Below are positions 41,914-50,764 of a DNA stretch of 64,000 nucleotides, piece after piece (the stretch's first letter is position 1; each line of letters opens with the position of its first letter). This DNA comes from JAAGZL01 sp964628835. GTDB lineage: Bacteria > Pseudomonadota > Gammaproteobacteria > Chromatiales > Chromatiaceae. The notes under the pieces were generated by a model. The model did no database searches. It was not told the origin of the DNA and saw nothing but the letters and a program-made list of their open reading frames with translations. Where the stretch lies: the NCBI GenBank assembly GCA_964628835.1, contig CAZVME010000001.1:62001-126000 (forward strand), read 5' to 3'. The position numbers and the translations under genes are program-made.

Positions 41914-42324
41914 ATGAAAATTTTTATCCCTAGGGTTCCAAACACAGTAACCACGAATGATTTAAGAAGGTTTTCAGCCGAACTCCTGAAACAGAGGCTA
42001 CATATCCCATTCACAGCCCATCCCGGCGTCACCTCTTGTGAGATATTGCAGATAAAAGATGTACAACTGGGGATAACAGAACATCATGGCCTGATCTCGA
42101 TATTACCGGAGCCTGCAGGGCAGTGGTTTATTCTGCACCTGAAAGATCAGAGATTACATCACAAGCTACTGTTCGGCAGAGAGTATTTTGCCCGGGCTGA
42201 TCGTGGGCAGATAATATCGCCAGATGGCGACCGCAGGCGCAAACAGCTGGAGATAGGAAAATTGAACCCCATGAACGTACAGGTAGAGGGAATGGACCAG
42301 TTTGTTCAAACCCACCTTGGCTGA
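41914..42324 (+). CDS. small protein, possible RRM-like RNA-binding fold
   Basis: A 136-aa protein from the ATG at 41914 (MKIFIPRVPNTVTTNDLRRF). The opening resembles an RNP2-like strand (IFIPRVP) followed by the TTxDLRRF helix of small RRM proteins, but RNP1 is not clear. The C-terminal part is basic. An upstream in-frame ATG adds 28 residues without a ribosome binding site. Not part of the element, being beyond attR. RNA binding is tentative. Confidence 0.55.
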   Translation: MKIFIPRVPNTVTTNDLRRFSAELLKQRLHIPFTAHPGVTSCEILQIKDVQLGITEHHGLISILPEPAGQWFILHLKDQRLHHKLLFGREYFARADRGQIISPDGDRRRKQLEIGKLNPMNVQVEGMDQFVQTHLG

Positions 42325-42361
42325 TCTGGATCCATTCATGATAGCCTAAGACCTGTTAACA

Positions 42362-42568
42362 CTAATCACCACACAGACGGACTATCTCGATCTGGTCTGC
42401 CGTGGCTATTTCACCATTAACCTCACTAACAGTAACGCACACCCGGTACAGCAAATCTGTCTTCTCCGGGTGTTTGTGGGCCTCGGTTAATACCGCTTCC
42501 AAGACACTCCTGCGCCCATTAAGAGGATGTACAGCAACGAACCATCCTTAGTCGTGCCGATGCACCAT
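42362..42568 (-). pseudogene. small ORF with an in-frame TAA, or 46-aa gene from TTG
   Basis: The minus strand reads MVHRHD, TAA (42548-42550), then GWFVAVHPLNGRRSVLEAVL ... EIVRLCGD, TAG. The long second part has protein-like composition. Either this is a 67-residue gene with a nonsense codon, or translation starts at the TTG at 42502, which has AGGAG four bases upstream, giving 46 residues. It fills the 320-bp gap between two rightward genes. Confidence 0.35.
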
Positions 42569-42645
42569 AGGATATTTTAATTCTGTGCATACTTGGCAGT
42601 GACATATACCATTATTCCCATGTTTCCAATCTTAGCCCAATACAG

Positions 42646-43167
42646 ATGACCACAATCACCCCAATCGGCAGACGCCAACAGCAACAGGTGGTTACTGCGA
42701 CTCTGAACTATATCCAGCGGGCCACTGCTATCTTTAAGCGCCCATTCCAGCCCGTAGATATCCTGTTCGACCTGAAGGGACAGGCATCAGGGGTATTCAG
42801 CGTCCATGGATCACATGCACACATCCGCTACAACCCATACATTTTTGCCAAACATTATGGATATAGTTGCACAAATACGGTCCCACACGAGGTGGCGCAC
42901 TACATCATGTACTGTTTATATGGAACAGCTGGCGTACGACCACATGGTGATGAGTGGAAGGGACTTATGTTGCAGTTTGGCGTGGAGCCACGTCGCACCA
43001 ACACACTGGACCTGGAGGGTATACCGGTAAGACGCCAGCACAGACACCCGTACCTCTGCTCCTGTACCAGCCATATGATAACCAGCCGGAGACACAATCA
43101 GATCAGGAGAGGGAAAGCCAGATACTACTGTCGTTCATGCAAGGGTGAACTGGTGACTAATCCTTAG
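42646..43167 (+). CDS. SprT-like zinc metallopeptidase family protein
   Basis: A 173-aa protein with the SprT domain: the metal motif HEVAHYIMYCL (HExxH) near residue 80, RYNPYIF and HGDEWKGLM with the third ligand region, and a C-terminal zinc-ribbon-like part (CSCTSHMITSRRHNQ ... YYCRSCKG). Relatives include E. coli SprT and the DNA-protein crosslink protease family SPRTN, but the bacterial role is unsettled. It is convergent with the methyltransferase gene to the right, 7 bp apart. Confidence 0.88.
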   Translation: MTTITPIGRRQQQQVVTATLNYIQRATAIFKRPFQPVDILFDLKGQASGVFSVHGSHAHIRYNPYIFAKHYGYSCTNTVPHEVAHYIMYCLYGTAGVRPHGDEWKGLMLQFGVEPRRTNTLDLEGIPVRRQHRHPYLCSCTSHMITSRRHNQIRRGKARYYCRSCKGELVTNP

Positions 43168-43174
43168 TGGGCCA

Positions 43175-43756
43175 CTAGCCTGTTTTTTGCGCCACCAGCA
43201 TGGCCATATCACGCCAGCCCAGAGACACATCACCCAACAACAGCTCCTCACGATAGACCCTCAGTTGCAAGGGTCTGAACATCTCCAATAACTCATTGTC
43301 CGCCAGGCGTCTGCTCGAATCAGACGGGCCATTCTCCGATACCTTCTTACGGGTAAAGGTCTGATAGAACAGGAGGCCACCAGGGGTGAGTGCATCAATG
43401 ATCGATCTGGTCAGGGCCCTATCCAGAAAGTGCGCCACCAGTATGACATCACAGCTGTCTGCAGCTGGCGGCTGTCCGACAACGTCTCTGACTTCGCTGT
43501 TAATCTGGAGACCGGACTCTTCTGCGGCCTGATTGAGACGCTGAATGGCTACCGGTGACTGATCCCAGGCAGCAACCTCAAGACCGGCATTGGCCAGAAG
43601 CAGGGCATTCGCCCCACGCCCGCAGGCCAGATCCAGGGCCTGGCCTGAGGCAGGCAGTAGATGGATATTTTCGGTGAGTACCCTGGCTGTATTCCCGAGA
43701 CCTTCGGCCTCAAAGTGCCTGGCATCCCATTTCTGTCTGATTTCCGACCCACTCAC
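43175..43756 (-). CDS. class I SAM-dependent methyltransferase
   Basis: A 193-aa methyltransferase with motif I ALDLACGRGANALLLA, the acidic motif II (VAAWDQSP) and a later LTPGGLLFYQTF strand. The pattern is close to TehB/UbiE-like small-molecule methyltransferases. It starts with GTG four bases after the metZ stop and so ends the metZ operon. The substrate is unknown. Confidence 0.88.
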   Translation of the reverse strand: MSGSEIRQKWDARHFEAEGLGNTARVLTENIHLLPASGQALDLACGRGANALLLANAGLEVAAWDQSPVAIQRLNQAAEESGLQINSEVRDVVGQPPAADSCDVILVAHFLDRALTRSIIDALTPGGLLFYQTFTRKKVSENGPSDSSRRLADNELLEMFRPLQLRVYREELLLGDVSLGWRDMAMLVAQKTG

Positions 43757-43760
43757 CCGG

Positions 43761-44945
43761 TCAACATCCCAATCCCCGGCTCAGGTCGGCCTTGATGTCC
43801 GGCACCTCTTCCAGCCCCACCGACAATCGAATCAGGTTGTCACTGATCCCTGATTCCTGCCGCTCTTCCAGCGTGAGACGCCCATGGGTGGTACTAGCGG
43901 GATGGGTAATGGTGGTCTTGGAATCACCCAGATTGGCAGTAATGGATAGCATGCGAGTGGAATCAATCAGCTCCCAAGCGGCCTCTTTTCCTCCGACCAG
44001 TTCGAAGGAGAGAATCCCACCAGGCAGGCTCTGTTGCCGCTGGGCCAGTTCAAATTGCGGGTGGCTCTCCAGTCCGGGATAGTAGACCCGTTCCACCATG
44101 GATTGCTCTTGCAGCCAGTGCGCTATCTCAGCAGCGCTTGCAGAGTGTCTCTGCATCCGCAGGTTAAGGGTCTCCAGACCTTTCAGGAACACCCAGGCAT
44201 TGAAGGGGCTCATGGTTGGACCTGTGGTGCGCAGCACCCCGAACACCTCCTCCCCTACCAGATTGGCATCACCAACCACAGCGCCGCCCACACAGCGCCC
44301 CTGGCCGTCCAGGTACTTGGTGGCGGAGTGAACTACAATATCCGCACCCAGCTCCAGGGGCCGCATAATCGCCGGAGTACAAAAACAGTTGTCCACCACC
44401 AGGATGCAGTCGTTGGCATGGGCCAACTTGGCAAGCGCGGCAACATCCCCCAATTCGGTCAGCGGGTTGGACGGGGTCTCCAGAAACAGCAGCCTGGTAT
44501 TGGGTCGGATTGCCTGTTCCCACGCAGCCCGATCTTCCAGGGCAACATAGCTGGTCTGGATGTTGAAGCGATCCAGGTATTTATTAAACAGCATGGTGGT
44601 GGAGCCAAAGATGCTGCGCGAGGAGACGACATGATCCCCGGCACGCAACAGCCCCATGCACACAGACATGATTGCGGCCATGCCGGATGCCGTTGCCACA
44701 CAGCTCTCTCCACCCTCCAGGGCGGCCAGACGCTGTTCAAAATTTCTTACAGTAGGATTGGTGAAACGTGAGTAGATATTACCTGGCTCATCACCGGCAA
44801 ACCTGGCGGCAGCCTCGGCTGCGCTATTGAACACAAAACTCGAGGTGGGGAATATCGCTTCCGAGTGTTCACCCTCCCCGGTTCTGGCCTGCCCGGCCCT
44901 CACTGCATTGGTGGCAAAGCCCCACTCTTCATCGTCAATTGTCAT
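43761..44945 (-). CDS. metZ: O-succinylhomoserine sulfhydrylase
   Basis: A 394-aa Cys/Met-metabolism PLP enzyme. The Schiff-base lysine lies in VVHSATKYLDGQGRCVGG. The sequence and its place directly after purF match pseudomonad MetZ, which makes homocysteine from O-succinylhomoserine and sulfide in one step. I chose the ATG at 44945 behind AGGTAAGTG; a GTG three bases earlier is also possible. Cystathionine gamma-synthase is related, so a search is the final arbiter. Confidence 0.92.
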   Translation of the reverse strand: MTIDDEEWGFATNAVRAGQARTGEGEHSEAIFPTSSFVFNSAAEAAARFAGDEPGNIYSRFTNPTVRNFEQRLAALEGGESCVATASGMAAIMSVCMGLLRAGDHVVSSRSIFGSTTMLFNKYLDRFNIQTSYVALEDRAAWEQAIRPNTRLLFLETPSNPLTELGDVAALAKLAHANDCILVVDNCFCTPAIMRPLELGADIVVHSATKYLDGQGRCVGGAVVGDANLVGEEVFGVLRTTGPTMSPFNAWVFLKGLETLNLRMQRHSASAAEIAHWLQEQSMVERVYYPGLESHPQFELAQRQQSLPGGILSFELVGGKEAAWELIDSTRMLSITANLGDSKTTITHPASTTHGRLTLEERQESGISDNLIRLSVGLEEVPDIKADLSRGLGC

Positions 44946-44964
44946 CACTTACCTGTATGGTTTC

Positions 44965-46479
44965 CTAGGCGCTGTTATGCAGCCCTATTATGCTGATCTC
45001 CGCCGACTCTTCACTCTGCTTTGCACCATCACTGCGCAACAGCTCCAGCTGTTCCAGGTAATGATCACTCACATCACCGGTGATGTACTCCCCATCAAAC
45101 ACCGAGGTATCAAACCGCTTCACCTCAGACTTATCCCTCTTCTGCACTGCATTGATCAGATCATCCAAATCCTGATAGATCAGCTTATCTGCGCCGATTA
45201 TCTCCCGCACCTGTTCCACACTGCGGTCATGTGCCACCAGCTCGCTGGCCGCAGGCATATCGATTCCGTACACATTTGGATACCGCACCGGTGGAGCAGC
45301 CGAGGCAAAATAGACCTTGTTTGCACCCGCCTCCCGCGCCATCTGCACAATCTGTTTCGAGGTGGTGCCACGTACAATGGAGTCATCCACCAGTAGCACA
45401 TTCTTGCCCTTGAACTCTGAGTCAATGGCATTCAGTTTCTGCCGCACCGACTTCTTACGCACGGTCTGACCCGGCATGATAAAGGTACGGCCTATGTAGC
45501 GGTTCTTAATGAAACCCTCTGAATATCTTATGTCCAGATTGGTCGCCAGCTCCAAGGCTGCGGTGCGGCTGGTATCCGGAATCGGGATCACCACATCGAT
45601 ATCGAAATCCGGCCACTCCTGCTCAATTTTTTTGGCTAGGGCAACACCCATTCTCGATCTGGCCTTGTGTACAAAAATATCGTCAATGATGGTGTCCGGT
45701 CGGGCAAAATAGACAAACTCGAAGATACAGGGCGAATGGATGGGATTGGCGGCGCACTGGAAGGTGTGCAGGTTTCCGTCCATATCTATGTATACCGCTT
45801 CTCCAGGCTCCAGGTCACGAATGCGCTCAAATCCCAGCACATCCAGGGCTACGCTCTCAGAGGCGATCATATACTCCGTGCCACCACTGGTTTCTCTCTT
45901 GCCAAATACCACTGGGCGGATACCAAAGGGGTCACGGAATCCCAGCACCCCATAATCGGTGATCATGGCCACCGCAGCATAGCCACCTCGGCAGCGCTTA
46001 TGTACCCCAGCCACGGCCTGGAATACCTCTTTTTCCGTAATCCGAAGTTGCCCCTGCACCTGTAGTTCATGGGCAAATACATTCAGCAGAATTTCTGAAT
46101 CGGAGTTGGTGTTGATATGGCGCAGATCCTCCATGAACAGATCCCGCTTCAACTCTTCGGCATTGGTCAGGTTGCCGTTATGGGCCAGGGTTATGCCGTA
46201 GGGGGAGTTGACATAGAATGGTTGCGCTTCGGCGGATGAGGAGCAACCTGCGGTGGGGTAACGCACATGGGCAATTCCCATATCCCCCACTAGATTGATC
46301 ATGTGCTTGGTGCGAAAGACATCCTTAGCCAGTCCATTACCCTTACACAGGTACAGTTTGCCATCCTGTGACGTGACAATACCTGCGGCATCCTGTCCAC
46401 GATGTTGCAGTACCAGCAAGGCATCATACAACGCCTGGTTAACCTGACTGCGTCCAAAGATCCCAACAATACCGCACAT
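44965..46479 (-). CDS. purF: amidophosphoribosyltransferase
   Basis: The 504-aa PurF, first enzyme of de novo purine synthesis (PRPP + glutamine to phosphoribosylamine). Cys2 (MCGIVGIFG) is the N-terminal glutaminase nucleophile, and the PRPP loop is VLLVDDSIVRGTTSKQIVQM. The domains are the usual Ntn glutaminase (1 to about 230) and PRTase (about 260-440). It sits between cvpA and metZ, the standard gammaproteobacterial order. Confidence 0.97.
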   Translation of the reverse strand: MCGIVGIFGRSQVNQALYDALLVLQHRGQDAAGIVTSQDGKLYLCKGNGLAKDVFRTKHMINLVGDMGIAHVRYPTAGCSSSAEAQPFYVNSPYGITLAHNGNLTNAEELKRDLFMEDLRHINTNSDSEILLNVFAHELQVQGQLRITEKEVFQAVAGVHKRCRGGYAAVAMITDYGVLGFRDPFGIRPVVFGKRETSGGTEYMIASESVALDVLGFERIRDLEPGEAVYIDMDGNLHTFQCAANPIHSPCIFEFVYFARPDTIIDDIFVHKARSRMGVALAKKIEQEWPDFDIDVVIPIPDTSRTAALELATNLDIRYSEGFIKNRYIGRTFIMPGQTVRKKSVRQKLNAIDSEFKGKNVLLVDDSIVRGTTSKQIVQMAREAGANKVYFASAAPPVRYPNVYGIDMPAASELVAHDRSVEQVREIIGADKLIYQDLDDLINAVQKRDKSEVKRFDTSVFDGEYITGDVSDHYLEQLELLRSDGAKQSEESAEISIIGLHNSA

Positions 46480-46541
46480 GTTTCGGTGCTCCGAAAAAAA
46501 CTAGTAAACAGTGATAAAACGTTGATTCACAAGCCGGACAG

Positions 46542-47030
46542 TTATTTAAAGCTGAACTTGGTTGCAATATCAGGAGGCAACAGATCCCGTAGCCATAGCG
46601 CCAAATCCTGGAAGTAGTTGATTAGCTGCGACTGCTGCCACCAGGGGTCATTGGGGAACGGGGTCAACCCCGCCAGCAACACCACAACCGCCACCAGCAC
46701 AGCGCCTCTGGCCGCCCCAAACAACACACCCACCATACGGTCGGTACCGGTCAGACCGGTCTTATCAACCAGTTGTCCAACCAGGTAGTTGACCAAGGCC
46801 CCCAAAATGAGGGTTATAAGGAATAGTATGGCAAATGCCGCTCCAAGACGCACAGAGGGGACGGTAATCCACTCCAGGTGCAGCGACAGATCACGGAAAA
46901 ATGTCCAACTTATCCAGAATGCGAGTATCCAGGCCGCCAGCGAGAATGCCTCGCGCATAAATCCGCGCATCAAGCTAACAAGAGACGAGAGGCAGATAAT
47001 GCCAATTATGACGTAGTCCACCCAGATCAT
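46542..47030 (-). CDS. cvpA: CvpA family membrane protein
   Basis: A 162-aa protein with four membrane helices (about residues 4-24, 30-50, 64-84, 104-124) and a short C-terminal tail. It is upstream of purF as in E. coli, where CvpA is needed for colicin V export and for resistance to bile salts. The precise role is not established. Two adjacent ATGs occur; I use the second. Confidence 0.9.
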   Translation of the reverse strand: MIWVDYVIIGIICLSSLVSLMRGFMREAFSLAAWILAFWISWTFFRDLSLHLEWITVPSVRLGAAFAILFLITLILGALVNYLVGQLVDKTGLTGTDRMVGVLFGAARGAVLVAVVVLLAGLTPFPNDPWWQQSQLINYFQDLALWLRDLLPPDIATKFSFK

Positions 47031-47093
47031 CATAGAACCTTTGGTTTGGGGCTAAAGGCTAATTCTACCAGAGCCGTTTTCAGAGCTGAAGGC

Positions 47094-47687
47094 TCAATGA
47101 TAGCTTTTTAATCTGCCTTTGAGTTTCTTGGATTTTAAATACTTGTTTAATTTTACCAGCATCTGCTCGGCCCGCTTCTTATCCACTTCCGGCCCCACCA
47201 GGACCCGGTGCAGAATCTTGCCCTTCACACCCACTTGATCAGTGAATGCGGCATATTTTTTTCCTTGCAGGGTCTTCACCAGTTTATCGGCATTGCTGCG
47301 TTGGGAAAAACTGCCCACCTGGATAACCCAGGCGCTCAGACCCACTCTTGGGGCTGGGGTCTGCTGCTCTTTTGCCGCAGGCTTAGACTTAACCTTTGCT
47401 TTGGGTTTTGTCTTAGTGGCCTGTCCCTTGGTGACATCACTTCCTGAGGACGGGGCTACAACTTGGTCTGGCGTCTCTGTTTCTGCTGCAGCTGGCTGAG
47501 ATAGATCCTCTGACTCCAGCGGCAACACCTTGGATGAGAAGTCTGTCTCAGGCTTATCCGGGATGATGTTCTCTTCCAGATCTGTTGAGACCACCGACTC
47601 CTGTTCCAACAACATGGGGACAAAAATAACGACCAGCGATACCAGAACCGTGGCACCAATAAGACGTTTTTTCAGACCTTCATCCAC
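47094..47687 (-). CDS. dedD: DedD-like SPOR domain protein
   Basis: A 197-aa bitopic protein: short cytoplasmic tail, one membrane helix (about residues 8-27), a Pro/Ala/Lys-rich periplasmic linker and a C-terminal SPOR domain (SAWVIQVGSFSQRSNADKLV ... RVLVGPEV). SPOR binds denuded septal peptidoglycan and targets proteins to the division site. DedD supports constriction in E. coli. The order folC-dedD-cvpA-purF is conserved. Confidence 0.93.
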   Translation of the reverse strand: MDEGLKKRLIGATVLVSLVVIFVPMLLEQESVVSTDLEENIIPDKPETDFSSKVLPLESEDLSQPAAAETETPDQVVAPSSGSDVTKGQATKTKPKAKVKSKPAAKEQQTPAPRVGLSAWVIQVGSFSQRSNADKLVKTLQGKKYAAFTDQVGVKGKILHRVLVGPEVDKKRAEQMLVKLNKYLKSKKLKGRLKSYH

Positions 47688-47706
47688 CTACTTCTCCTAA
47701 TCCAGG

Positions 47707-48990
47707 TTAGTTTGCCAGACTTACTATATCAGGGTGCTGCATGATCTCAGCCACTGTATAGAAAGATCCGAATACGATGAGTCTATCATGTGTTCCAGCA
47801 TCTGCCATCGCCTTTGTCATGGCAGCTGTCAGATCGTGATGAATCTCTATGTTAGACCCATCTACCCCGGCGGCAACCAGCGCCTGTTCCAACTGTTCCA
47901 GACTAGCCGTCCGCTCCGCCTTTATCTCTCCCGTGTACCAGCGGTCAACCAGGCCAATGAGCGGTGTTACCAGCTCAGAAATCCTCTTGTCCGCCAGGGC
48001 CGAGAACAGCGCCAAGGTGCGCCCACCGCCAGTCAACTTACTCAGGTTTGCCGCCAGCTCCCTGGCGGCCTCAGCGTTGTGCGCCACATCCAGGATTATC
48101 TTTCTGGGACCAGGCAAGAGCTGAAAACGCCCCGGAATATGCAGGTTGTTCAGGCCCTGCTTGATCGAGTCGCCGCTAACCGGCAACCGCTCCTGAAGCT
48201 GTTCCAGGACCATCAGCACAGCAGAGCCGTTACGATAGATGAATTGCCCGCCCACTTTGGGGTGCGGCAGGCTGGAGTAACTGCTGTTCCTTCCCGTCCA
48301 ACTCCAGTGCTCTGCTGATTGAATGTATCGAAACTCCTTTCCGGCAATACAAAGATCCACCCTCAGTTCTGAGGCCCTTGCAAGCAGTGAAGCCGGCGGA
48401 TCGTCACCGGCAAACACTCCGGGAATCCCAGCACGCAAAATACCCGCCTTTTCCAGGGCGATCTCCTCTCTGGTCTCTCCCAGCCACTGGGTGTGATCTA
48501 TATCTATGCTGGTGATGAGTGCCGCATCTGGATCCAGAATGTTCACCGCATCCAGCCTGCCGCCCAACCCTACTTCCAGGATTACCACGTCCAGAGATGC
48601 TGTGGAAAATATGTCCAGGGCGGCCAGGGTGCCAAACTCGAAGTAGGTCAGGGTGACGCCATCTCTAGCTTTATCCACCCGAGCGAATGAGTCACAAATG
48701 GCCTGATCAGTCGCCTCCTGGCCATTAACCAGGATGCGCTCGTTATATTTCAGTAGATGAGGAGAGGTGTAGCAACCTACGCTATACCCAGCTGCCAGTA
48801 GAATCGATTCCAGCAGGGCCGCGCTGGACCCCTTGCCATTGGTCCCGGCAATAGTGATTACCACAGAGTTAAAGCGTTCGGCGCTGACTCTGCGCCAGAC
48901 CTCCGCGACCCTATCCAGACCCAGCTCAATCTCACTGTGATGCAGGGTCACCTGCCAATCCAGCCACTCCTGGAGGGTTGCGAAACGCAT
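47707..48990 (-). CDS. folC: dihydrofolate/folylpolyglutamate synthase
   Basis: A 427-aa Mur-ligase-family enzyme. The P-loop ITIAGTNGKGSSAALLES, the omega-loop TSPHLLKYNERI and LGGRLDAVN mark FolC. It adds glutamate to dihydropteroate (making dihydrofolate) and extends folate polyglutamate tails. The gene follows accD by 27 bp and probably shares its transcript. Confidence 0.96.
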   Translation of the reverse strand: MRFATLQEWLDWQVTLHHSEIELGLDRVAEVWRRVSAERFNSVVITIAGTNGKGSSAALLESILLAAGYSVGCYTSPHLLKYNERILVNGQEATDQAICDSFARVDKARDGVTLTYFEFGTLAALDIFSTASLDVVILEVGLGGRLDAVNILDPDAALITSIDIDHTQWLGETREEIALEKAGILRAGIPGVFAGDDPPASLLARASELRVDLCIAGKEFRYIQSAEHWSWTGRNSSYSSLPHPKVGGQFIYRNGSAVLMVLEQLQERLPVSGDSIKQGLNNLHIPGRFQLLPGPRKIILDVAHNAEAARELAANLSKLTGGGRTLALFSALADKRISELVTPLIGLVDRWYTGEIKAERTASLEQLEQALVAAGVDGSNIEIHHDLTAAMTKAMADAGTHDRLIVFGSFYTVAEIMQHPDIVSLAN

Positions 48991-49017
48991 ATGGTCTAAT
49001 CGGTTTGCTGTTATGGC

Positions 49018-49878
49018 CTATGCTGACGGTTTATCGGTAAGCTTACTCAGCAGATTTGCCATCTCGTCACGCAGGTTGCGCCGGTCTATGATCATATCGA
49101 TTGCGCCATGGTCCAGCAGGAACTCACTGCGCTGAAAGCCCTCGGGCAACTTCTCCCGCACAGTCTGCTCAATCACCCTGGGACCGGCAAAGCCGATCAG
49201 GGCATTGGGTTCGGCAACGTTGACATCCCCCAACATGGCAAAGCTGGCGGAAACACCACCCATGGTCGGGTCGGTCAGCACCGAAATAAACGGCAGTCCA
49301 CGCTTGGACATACGGCTCAACACCGCACTGGTCTTGGCCATCTGCAGCAGGGAAAACAGAGACTCCTGCATGCGCGCGCCACCACTGGCGGAGAAGCAGA
49401 TCATGGGGATATTCTTTTCTATCGCCATATCGGCGCCACGTACAAACTTCTCTCCCACAACGGATCCCATGGAGCCGCCCATAAAACTGAACTCGAATGC
49501 GGCGGCCACCAGCTCCTGCCCCTTGAGTTTGCCGCGCATAACCACCATGGCATCCTTCTCACCGGTCTGCTTCTGAGCCTGAGTAATACGTTCTCTGTAT
49601 TTCTTGGTGTCTTTGAACTTCAACGGATCGGTTGGAGAGAGATCTGCTCCAATCTCTTCCATGGCGTCTGGATCAAGAAACGTATCCAACCTGCGTCTGG
49701 CGCCGATCCTGTTGTGGTGCGAGCACTTTGGACATACATCCAGGTTGCGTTCCATCTCAGCACGGTAGAGAACCGCAGAACATCCAGGACACTTGTCCCA
49801 AAGTCCTTCCGGTACAGCACGTTTACTGCTGCCGTCGGTAAGAATACGGCTCGGCATCAGTTTTTCAAACCAGCTCAT
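49018..49878 (-). CDS. accD: acetyl-CoA carboxylase carboxyltransferase subunit beta
   Basis: The 286-aa AccD, first committed step of fatty acid synthesis (with AccA). A four-cysteine zinc ribbon is at C30, C33, C49, C52. The carboxyltransferase core contains CFSASGGARMQESLFSLLQM and TDPTMGGVSASFA. Length is normal. It lies between trpA and folC, the usual gammaproteobacterial linkage. Confidence 0.97.
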   Translation of the reverse strand: MSWFEKLMPSRILTDGSSKRAVPEGLWDKCPGCSAVLYRAEMERNLDVCPKCSHHNRIGARRRLDTFLDPDAMEEIGADLSPTDPLKFKDTKKYRERITQAQKQTGEKDAMVVMRGKLKGQELVAAAFEFSFMGGSMGSVVGEKFVRGADMAIEKNIPMICFSASGGARMQESLFSLLQMAKTSAVLSRMSKRGLPFISVLTDPTMGGVSASFAMLGDVNVAEPNALIGFAGPRVIEQTVREKLPEGFQRSEFLLDHGAIDMIIDRRNLRDEMANLLSKLTDKPSA

Positions 49879-49957
49879 AAAGCAGCTCCTATTGTCTGAA
49901 GCGTAACAAACTCTTCAGGGGAACCTCTGACCAACTCAGAGACTACCAAACTCTCTT

Positions 49958-50764
49958 TTAAATAAGATCCATCGCTTCACGCATGGATCTCAACATACGC
50001 GCAATCTCAGGACCGATCTCTTCCGGGGTGCCCTCCAGGCGCTCAACTACGTCCACCAGCACACTACCGACTATAACGGCATCTCCCACCTGGGCCACCA
50101 TCTGTGCTGATTCAGCATCCCGGATACCAAAACCGATACCGATGGGCAGTCTGGCATGACGGCGGATCTCTGCAACCTTGGCCCCCACCTCACCCAGCAG
50201 GAAGGAACCACTGCCGGTTATGCCCTTCATGGATACATAGTATATGAAGCCGCTGGCGGCGTCGCTGATGCTCTTTATTCTATCTTCAGTACTGGTGGGC
50301 GCCAGCAGCAGGATGGGATCGATCTCCCTGGGACGCAAGGCGGACAGCATCTGCTCCGCCTCCTCCGGCGGCATGTCCACCGTCAACACCCCGTCCACCC
50401 CGGCCTGTGCCGCTGCCTCGGCGAACTCCTGATACCCCATGACTTCGATGGGATTCAGGTACCCCATGAGAATAACCGGCGTGGTGGAATCCTCCTGGCG
50501 GAACTCCTGCACCATGGCGAGCACATCGCTAATGCTGATGTTGTTCTTCAGCGCCCGCTCACTGGCACGCTGGATTATGGGTCCGTCTGCCATGGGGTCG
50601 GAAAACGGTACTCCCAGTTCGATCATGTTGGCCCCAGCCTCCACCATCTTGTGCATCAGGGGAACCGTGATCTCATAATAGGGATCTCCTGCGGTCACAA
50701 ACGGGATCAGCGCCACCTTGTTTGCTTCATCCAGCTGTTTAAAACATGCACTAATCCTGCTCAT
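49958..50764 (-). CDS. trpA: tryptophan synthase alpha chain
   Basis: A 268-aa TIM barrel. MIELGVPFSDPMADGPIIQ holds the catalytic Glu and Asp, and GIGFGIRDAES lies at the phosphate site. It releases indole from indole-3-glycerol phosphate and passes it through the tunnel to TrpB. The ATG overlaps the trpB stop by four bases (ATGA), ensuring balanced synthesis of the two chains. Confidence 0.97.
   Translation of the reverse strand: MSRISACFKQLDEANKVALIPFVTAGDPYYEITVPLMHKMVEAGANMIELGVPFSDPMADGPIIQRASERALKNNISISDVLAMVQEFRQEDSTTPVILMGYLNPIEVMGYQEFAEAAAQAGVDGVLTVDMPPEEAEQMLSALRPREIDPILLLAPTSTEDRIKSISDAASGFIYYVSMKGITGSGSFLLGEVGAKVAEIRRHARLPIGIGFGIRDAESAQMVAQVGDAVIVGSVLVDVVERLEGTPEEIGPEIARMLRSMREAMDLI

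Noticed and set aside
44034..44771. 245-codon rightward open frame
   Set aside because: Antisense shadow of metZ; no ribosome binding site and low-complexity composition.
49108..49899. 263-codon rightward open frame
   Set aside because: Antisense shadow of accD, which has zinc cysteines and all carboxyltransferase motifs.
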